Assembly: GCA_013698525.1 (NCBI GenBank)
Contig: JACCSM010000565.1
Span: forward strand, 1 to 5,307
DNA length: 5,307 nt
From: Rubrobacteraceae bacterium
Lineage (GTDB): Bacteria; Actinomycetota; Rubrobacteria; Rubrobacterales; Rubrobacteraceae
Direction of reading: 5' to 3'
The notes below the pieces were generated by a model that had not been told where the DNA came from, ran no database searches, and was given only the letters and a program-made list of their open reading frames with translations. This document shows positions 4,294-5,307 of this stretch, piece by piece; the first letter of the stretch is position 1; the number at the start of each line of letters is the position of its first letter. Made by a program: the position numbers and the translations under genes.

Positions 4294-4320
4294 ATGAGGA
4301 GGCAAGGATTAGGTGTTTAG
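4294..4320 (+). CDS. Eight-codon leader ORF overlapping the permease start
   Basis: ATG at 4294 opens the peptide MRRQGLGV, ending at TAG 4318-4320. AAGGAG (4279-4284) lies 9 nt upstream, a good ribosome binding site. The frame overlaps the first eight bases of the permease gene (GTG at 4313) in a different frame, so ribosomes finishing the leader stop just past the permease start and could reinitiate there. The last two bases of the Fur-type box overlap this Shine-Dalgarno. The AGG-AGG codons of the leader double as the permease Shine-Dalgarno. No such short ORF can be proven by sequence alone. Confidence 0.4.
   Translation: MRRQGLGV
4296..4302 (+). promoter_or_regulatory. Ribosome binding site of the iron permease
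   Basis: GAGGAGG lies 10 nt before the GTG at 4313; a weaker AAGGA (4304-4308) is 4 nt away. It supports the GTG start, which also yields the family-typical N-terminus with REGxE in the first membrane segment. Confidence 0.65.
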
Positions 4321-5158
4321 TTCTTTCGTCACCCTTCTGAGGGAAGGATTCGAGGTAACGCTCTTGGTCGCCATAGTGCTCGCTTACCTCGTCAAGATCG
4401 AACGCCGCGAGAGCATAAGGTTGGTGTGGTACGGGGTCGGCGCGGCCCTGCTGGTGTCGCTGGCGGTAGGAGGGACGTTATTCGCGACGGCTGGCGGGTT
4501 GGAGGGTAGGGCGGAGCTGATCTTCGAGGGCACGGCGATGTGGGTCGCCGTAGGGTTCCTGACGTACATGGTCCTCTGGATGCGGCGGGAGTCGCGCACC
4601 GTGGCGCAGGGTATTCGCCAGGGTATCGACAGCGCCGTGGAGCGGGGTGGTAGTCTCGCGCTGGTCTCACTGGTCTTCGTGATGGTCTTGCGTGAGGGAA
4701 TCGAGACTGCGCTCTTCATCTTCGGGATCACGCGTACATCGGAGCCCCTGCAGGTGGCTTTCGGCGCGGCGCTCGGTGTCGCGGGGGCCGTGGCATTGGG
4801 TTACGCCGTCTACGCCGGCGGGAAACGCATAAACCTCGGCACGTTCTTCAAGGTGACTGGAGTCTTCCTGATCCTGGTCGCCGCTGGGCTCCTGGCCCAC
4901 GGTGTGGCCGAGTTCCAGGAGGCTGGTTTGCTCCCCGCCATCATGCCCGTGTGGGACGTCAGCAGCTCACCAGTGCTTGGCGAGGGGACGCTCGTAAGCG
5001 AGTTTCTTACCGCGTTCTTCGGCTGGAACTCCGAGGCGACCCTGCTGGAGTTGCTCGCCTGGTTTACGTATATCGTGGCCGTCGGATACGCCTTCCTGCG
5101 CCCGCAGCCGCTCCCCAAGGGTGCCGGCGCCACCAGCACAGCTACTCGCAGCAACTAG
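4313..5158 (+). CDS. efeU: FTR1/EfeU-family iron permease
   Basis: A 281-aa inner-membrane iron permease of the FTR1/OFeT family. It starts at GTG 4313. Both family iron-binding motifs are present: REGFE (10-14) in the first membrane segment and REGIE (127-131) in the fourth. About seven hydrophobic segments lie near residues 3-27, 38-60, 72-92, 115-140, 147-168, 178-198 and 240-262. Other family-like stretches are FEGTAMWVAVGFLTYMVLWM (71-90) and GLLAHGVAEFQEAG (192-205). Bacterial members import iron, often with the partners EfeO and EfeB, which supply and oxidise ferrous iron; no partner gene follows before the hairpin at 5165. A promoter, a Fur-type box and a leader ORF precede it, pointing to iron-repressed expression. 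Assignment to the family is firm; the E. coli symbol is by homology. Confidence 0.92.
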   Translation: MFSSFVTLLREGFEVTLLVAIVLAYLVKIERRESIRLVWYGVGAALLVSLAVGGTLFATAGGLEGRAELIFEGTAMWVAVGFLTYMVLWMRRESRTVAQGIRQGIDSAVERGGSLALVSLVFVMVLREGIETALFIFGITRTSEPLQVAFGAALGVAGAVALGYAVYAGGKRINLGTFFKVTGVFLILVAAGLLAHGVAEFQEAGLLPAIMPVWDVSSSPVLGEGTLVSEFLTAFFGWNSEATLLELLAWFTYIVAVGYAFLRPQPLPKGAGATSTATRSN

Positions 5159-5164
5159 GGTGGT

Positions 5165-5193
5165 TTGCAAAGAGGTCCTGGACCTCTTTGCAA
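5165..5193 (+). terminator. Perfect 14-bp hairpin after the permease gene
   Basis: TTGCAAAGAGGTCC (5165-5178) and GGACCTCTTTGCAA (5180-5193) are exact complements separated by one T, so in RNA the loop opens to 3-5 nt. It begins 6 nt after the stop codon, the usual place for a terminator. Only TTT follows nearby (5197-5199), so it is either a terminator with a weak U-run or a 3'-end stabilising hairpin. A second T-rich tract, TTTTTATTTT, lies at 5228-5237. Confidence 0.6.
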
Positions 5194-5198
5194 GCATT

Positions 5199-5227
5199 TC
5201 AGCAAGTCAGCACTTCAGCTTGTCAGC
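5199..5227. repeat. Direct repeats TCAGC-NN-GTCAGC
   Basis: TCAGCAAGTCAGC (5199-5211) and TCAGCTTGTCAGC (5215-5227) differ only at the central AA/TT and are spaced 16 bp. Together they hold four copies of TCAGC and end in a T-rich tract. GTCAGCA also forms the repeat at 294-314. Function unknown. Confidence 0.5.
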
Positions 5228-5244
5228 TTTTTATTTTCGCTCTT

Positions 5245-5307
5245 AGCCGGATGGGCGATTCGCAGAGGTATCGGCCTACTGCGAATCGCTTTAGAGACTA
5301 TCCGGCT
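5245..5307. repeat. Nested inverted repeats at the window edge
   Basis: AGCCGGAT (5245-5252) pairs with ATCCGGCT (5300-5307), and inside it GCGATTCGCAG (5255-5265) pairs with CTGCGAATCGC (5279-5289) around a 13-nt loop. The two stems are joined by an uneven internal loop (2 nt on the left, 10 on the right). It has no coding frame. It may be the end of a transposable element, a small MITE or a structured RNA; the outer arm reaches the last base, so the true boundary may lie beyond the window. Confidence 0.6.

Noticed and set aside
4111..4312. Riboswitch or structured RNA ahead of the permease
   Set aside because: Only short weak hairpins are present and no known aptamer core is recognisable; the Fur-type box and promoter explain the region near the gene.

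Overview
This window is a GC-rich piece of bacterial chromosome. The gene style (mixed GTG/ATG starts, frequent AGG/AGA arginine codons, a probable leaderless mRNA, TANNNT-like -10 boxes) would suit a high-GC Gram-positive such as a Rubrobacter-like actinobacterium. That placement is inference only, because no lineage-specific marker is visible.

Layout from left to right. The first ~30 bases seem to hold the start of a minus-strand gene leaving the window, with its promoter at 79-107. A complete tRNA-Thr (anticodon CGT) lies at 159-231 on the plus strand with its own TATAAT box. A strong hairpin plus T-run at 256-293 ends transcription arriving from the right on the minus strand. Between it and 562 lie short repeats, three tandem palindromes and a 35-codon minus-strand ORF with a good ribosome binding site. 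A CPA1/NhaP-type cation:proton antiporter (562-1800, minus) follows. A complete IS630-family insertion sequence (1824-2994), bounded by TA and 16-bp imperfect inverted repeats, sits immediately upstream of it. Its transposase is split into two frames joined by an A7 slippage site. On the plus strand come a tartrate/D-malate dehydrogenase (3061-4113), apparently translated from a leaderless mRNA, and an FTR1/EfeU-type iron permease (4313-5158). The permease is preceded by a promoter, a Fur-type box and an eight-codon leader ORF that overlaps its start. The right edge holds a perfect 14-bp hairpin, short direct repeats and a nested inverted repeat that runs into the window end.

How the parts relate. 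The antiporter, dehydrogenase and permease look like independent single-gene units for ion homeostasis, C4 hydroxyacid oxidation and iron uptake; nothing shows a shared pathway. The most informative local event is the IS insertion. Removing it rejoins a TATAAT box (3007-3012, minus) to the antiporter's strong Shine-Dalgarno, so the IS appears to have landed inside the antiporter's short 5' leader in the same orientation. The antiporter may now depend on transcription running through the transposase. I did not find convincing evidence of a wholly new system. The best candidates for undescribed biology are the leader-ORF/Fur arrangement on the permease, the 35-aa basic ORF behind the antiporter, and the nested inverted repeat at the right edge.
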